The translations under genes were made by a program, and so were the position numbers. Positions 5,183-6,794 of a DNA stretch of 6,794 nucleotides are shown here, one piece after another; within the stretch, counting starts at the first letter, position 1; each line of letters begins with the position of its first letter. Below the pieces are notes generated by a model. That model was not told the DNA's origin and searched no databases. It saw only the letters and a list, made by a program, of their open reading frames with translations. Origin of the DNA: Spirochaetia bacterium (GTDB lineage: Bacteria > Spirochaetota > Spirochaetia > Treponematales > Breznakiellaceae). Location of the stretch: positions 1 to 6,794 of the forward strand of contig BNUX01000109.1 of NCBI GenBank assembly GCA_025997675.1. Direction: 5' to 3'.

Positions 5183-5656
5183 CTACTCAATAAGCAGTTT
5201 GCCCAGGTTTGACACTTCCGGCATCTGGGCATAGAGGGGTTTGCGGCCCTTCGCCTGGGCTTTATCCGCATCCACCAGCAGCACAAACAGTTCGTTCAGA
5301 AGATCCGCCAGAACCTGGAGGTTGGAGGTGAAGTTACTCATGGCCATGTCCATCAAAACCTTGTCGGGGCCTGATACGGCGCCGATGTTCTGCCGGGCCC
5401 GGAGGCCCGGAATCAGGTTTGTCCGGGCCTGGAATACCAGGTCCGCCGACGCCACAAGCTGGCGGTAGAGCTCGTCCAGTTCATAGCCCTGATACGAGTC
5501 GGCCTTTTCCATAAGCACATCAATCAGACTCCACTTCTGTTTATCTATCGAAAGCTGCAACAGCGCAGGCCGGATAAACCGGTTTGCCACATTCGAGCGA
5601 TAATGCTCACCGATGCGGTCGATGAGCCTGATTATCCGGGGATCTTGAATTTGCAT
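5183..5656 (-). CDS. Conserved-looking protein of unknown function, upstream of era
   Basis: A 157-residue protein I do not recognise as a named family. It looks almost wholly alpha-helical and soluble: no signal peptide or membrane segment, with amphipathic stretches at ~7-50 (RLIDRIGEHYRSNVANRF onward), ~55-80 (YELDELYRQLVASADLVF) and ~100-130 (DMAMSNFTSNLQVLADLLNE). It is the first gene of an operon with era, whose GTG lies three bases after its stop, so the two are probably translated together; that suggests, without showing, a role linked to ribosomes or growth. The start at 5656 has no ribosome binding site at normal distance, and the predicted -10 ends eight bases before it, so the message is probably leaderless. 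Codon use matches era. Confidence 0.85.
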   Translation of the reverse strand: MQIQDPRIIRLIDRIGEHYRSNVANRFIRPALLQLSIDKQKWSLIDVLMEKADSYQGYELDELYRQLVASADLVFQARTNLIPGLRARQNIGAVSGPDKVLMDMAMSNFTSNLQVLADLLNELFVLLVDADKAQAKGRKPLYAQMPEVSNLGKLLIE

Positions 5657-5672
5657 GGTATATCATTATACT
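5645..5672 (+). promoter_or_regulatory. Promoter of the solute-binding lipoprotein gene
   Basis: TTGAAT (5645-5650) and TATACT (5667-5672, one mismatch) are separated by 16 bases. Transcription would begin near 5679-5680, at the A of the second ATG. The -35 lies within the first codons of the divergent gene, and the -10 overlaps the -10 of the opposing promoter. Confidence 0.45.
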
Positions 5673-5693
5673 TCCAATGATGATACTTTGCAA
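5665..5693 (-). promoter_or_regulatory. Promoter of the unknown gene and era
   Basis: On the minus strand TTGCAA (5693-5688) and a perfect TATAAT (5670-5665) are separated by 17 bases. The predicted start is ~2 bases before the ATG at 5656. The -35 lies inside the first codons of the lipoprotein gene on the other strand. Confidence 0.6.
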
Positions 5694-6794
5694 GGGTTAT
5701 CGGGTGTTCCTGGTTCCGGCTATTCTCCTACTCCTGGATTCCTGCGCCCCAAGCTCCAATACCGCGGTGTTGTGGACAGACCGGCCTGAATTTGCCCTGT
5801 ACGCCGAATACTTTAACGCCGCCCAGGGGGATTACAAAATTGAAACCCGGTACTTTGAATCCCCGGCCCGGCAGCTAACCAGTACGGATGGTGGAACCTC
5901 CCGCTATCCCGATATTGTGGCCGGCAGCTGGCTAAAAAGCGCCGCTACCCGGTCCTTGTTCCTCCCCCTGGACACGTTCTTTAAAAAAGACCGCCTGTCC
6001 CGGGACTCTTTTTACCCGCCCCTGCTTGCCCTGGGAAATATCGACGGCAAACAATACCTGCTCCCGGTAGCCTTCAATATCCCTGCGCTTGTCTTCGCCC
6101 GGGATAAGGGGGAACTCCTGTCCAATCCCTTCACCCTTACCCTCCCGGAAATTAAAGCCCTGGGCAAATCCTTCAATACCGAAACGAATGGGGTCTATTC
6201 CCGGATGGGCTTTTCCCCCTCCTGGGATGATGATTTTCTCTTCGTAAGCGCGGTTCTCGGGGGCGCCTCCTTCCGGGAAGATTCGCCCCTGAGCTGGGAC
6301 AACGATGCCCTGGAACGGTCCCTGGCCTATGTCGAGTCCTGGATACGGGAGGCCAATACGGGTATTCAGGCGGAGGACGACTTTTCCTTCAAATATTTCT
6401 ACGATCCCCCGGCCAAACTGGTCACCTCCGGGCGGGTACTTTTTTTCTACATGTCCAGTTCCACCCTGTTTACCCTATCCCCGGAACAGAGGACCGCCCT
6501 GGATTTCCGCTGGATAGCCGGGGAAAACACCCTCCCCATCTCGGAGGACATGGTTTATTACGGCATCTACCGGCAGAGCCACGCGCAGAAAGCCGCCGAG
6601 GCATTTACCCGGTGGTTTTTTTTGGAGGAAACCCAGCGTCTGTTCCTGGAGGCGGGAAAAAACAACCGCCTTAACGAAACACGGTTCGGCATCGCCAACG
6701 GCTTCTCCGCCTTGAGGACGGTAACGGAGCAGGTTTTCCCCCAATTCTACCCCAGCCTCCTGGGCCACATGCCCCCGGGGAGCTTCCTTTCCCC
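5677..6794 (+). CDS. Extracellular solute-binding lipoprotein of an ABC importer, 3' end beyond window
   Basis: 372 codons are visible and the frame is open at the right edge; family-1 binding proteins are usually ~400-450 residues, so little is missing. A short basic start (K6, R9) and hydrophobic segment (10-20) lead to LLDSC with the lipidated cysteine at C23, a relaxed lipobox of the spirochaete kind. The mature part looks like a MalE-type binding protein: VLWTDRPEFALYAEYFNAAQ (31-50), YPDIVAGSWLK (~85-95), the domain-crossing YLLPVAFNIPALVFARD, and late AAEAFTRWFFLEETQRLFLE. Such proteins are anchored outside the inner membrane and deliver sugars or oligosaccharides to a permease; the ligand cannot be told from sequence. 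No permease gene is in view. Starts at 5677 and 5680 are both in frame; the promoter position favours 5680. No ribosome binding site is seen. Confidence 0.85.
   Translation, partial: MMILCKGYRVFLVPAILLLLDSCAPSSNTAVLWTDRPEFALYAEYFNAAQGDYKIETRYFESPARQLTSTDGGTSRYPDIVAGSWLKSAATRSLFLPLDTFFKKDRLSRDSFYPPLLALGNIDGKQYLLPVAFNIPALVFARDKGELLSNPFTLTLPEIKALGKSFNTETNGVYSRMGFSPSWDDDFLFVSAVLGGASFREDSPLSWDNDALERSLAYVESWIREANTGIQAEDDFSFKYFYDPPAKLVTSGRVLFFYMSSSTLFTLSPEQRTALDFRWIAGENTLPISEDMVYYGIYRQSHAQKAAEAFTRWFFLEETQRLFLEAGKNNRLNETRFGIANGFSALRTVTEQVFPQFYPSLLGHMPPGSFLS

Noticed and set aside
6475..6768. Minus-strand 97-codon frame at the right edge, and a plus frame at 6305-6517
   Set aside because: Both are out-of-frame shadows of the solute-binding lipoprotein, whose frame is continuous from 5677 to the edge.
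1..6794. CRISPR array, tRNA, rRNA, transposase, integrase
   Set aside because: No regularly spaced repeats, cloverleaf, rRNA-like stretch or mobility-enzyme motif was seen on either strand.

Overview
The window looks like a piece of a spirochaete chromosome. Treponema, perhaps one of the insect-gut lineages, is my best guess. It rests on the ThrH-type phosphatase, a lipoprotein with a relaxed lipobox, and a mixture of GC-rich housekeeping genes with AT-rich accessory DNA. This assignment is inference and no ribosomal marker is present. No rRNA, tRNA, CRISPR array, transposase or integrase was seen.

Left part (1-2490, mostly minus strand). A long, visibly AT-rich frame runs from about 2108 off the left edge. 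It encodes a two-domain glycosyltransferase, GT2 fold then GT4 fold, of the kind found in surface-polysaccharide clusters. Just upstream on the same strand is a 63-residue gene. Its N-terminal half is clearly related to the C-terminal tail of the XRE-type regulator encoded divergently at 2489-2833, but it has no helix-turn-helix. The roughly 120 bp between the two starts holds a consensus minus-strand promoter (TTGACA, 17 bp, TATAAT). Its -35 box is shared, in inverted orientation, with the regulator's own promoter. A perfect 7-bp inverted repeat covers the regulator's -10. This is the most interesting part of the window: a divergent regulator plus an HTH-less relative that may be its partner, placed to control a glycosyltransferase operon.

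Middle part (2489-3603, plus strand). The XRE regulator is followed by a type II toxin-antitoxin module in HigBA order: a Gp49/RelE-like toxin first, then an HTH antitoxin 4 bp later. The module has its own TTGACA-containing promoter, with a 9-bp inverted repeat between the boxes that is probably the autoregulatory operator.

Right part (3604-6794). This part is GC-rich core DNA: thrH (phosphoserine phosphatase / phosphoserine:homoserine phosphotransferase) on plus, convergent with and overlapping era on minus. A 157-residue protein of unknown function precedes era in the same operon. Divergent from that operon is a family-1-type ABC solute-binding lipoprotein that runs off the right edge. The predicted promoters of thrH, the era operon and the lipoprotein gene lie so close to the start codons that all three messages would be leaderless or nearly so. 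The last two promoters overlap face to face in a 20-bp gap.

The regulator, toxin-antitoxin and glycosyltransferase block reads as an accessory segment next to core genes. No mobility gene or attachment site is visible to show how it arrived. There is no gene-free stretch longer than 300 bases.
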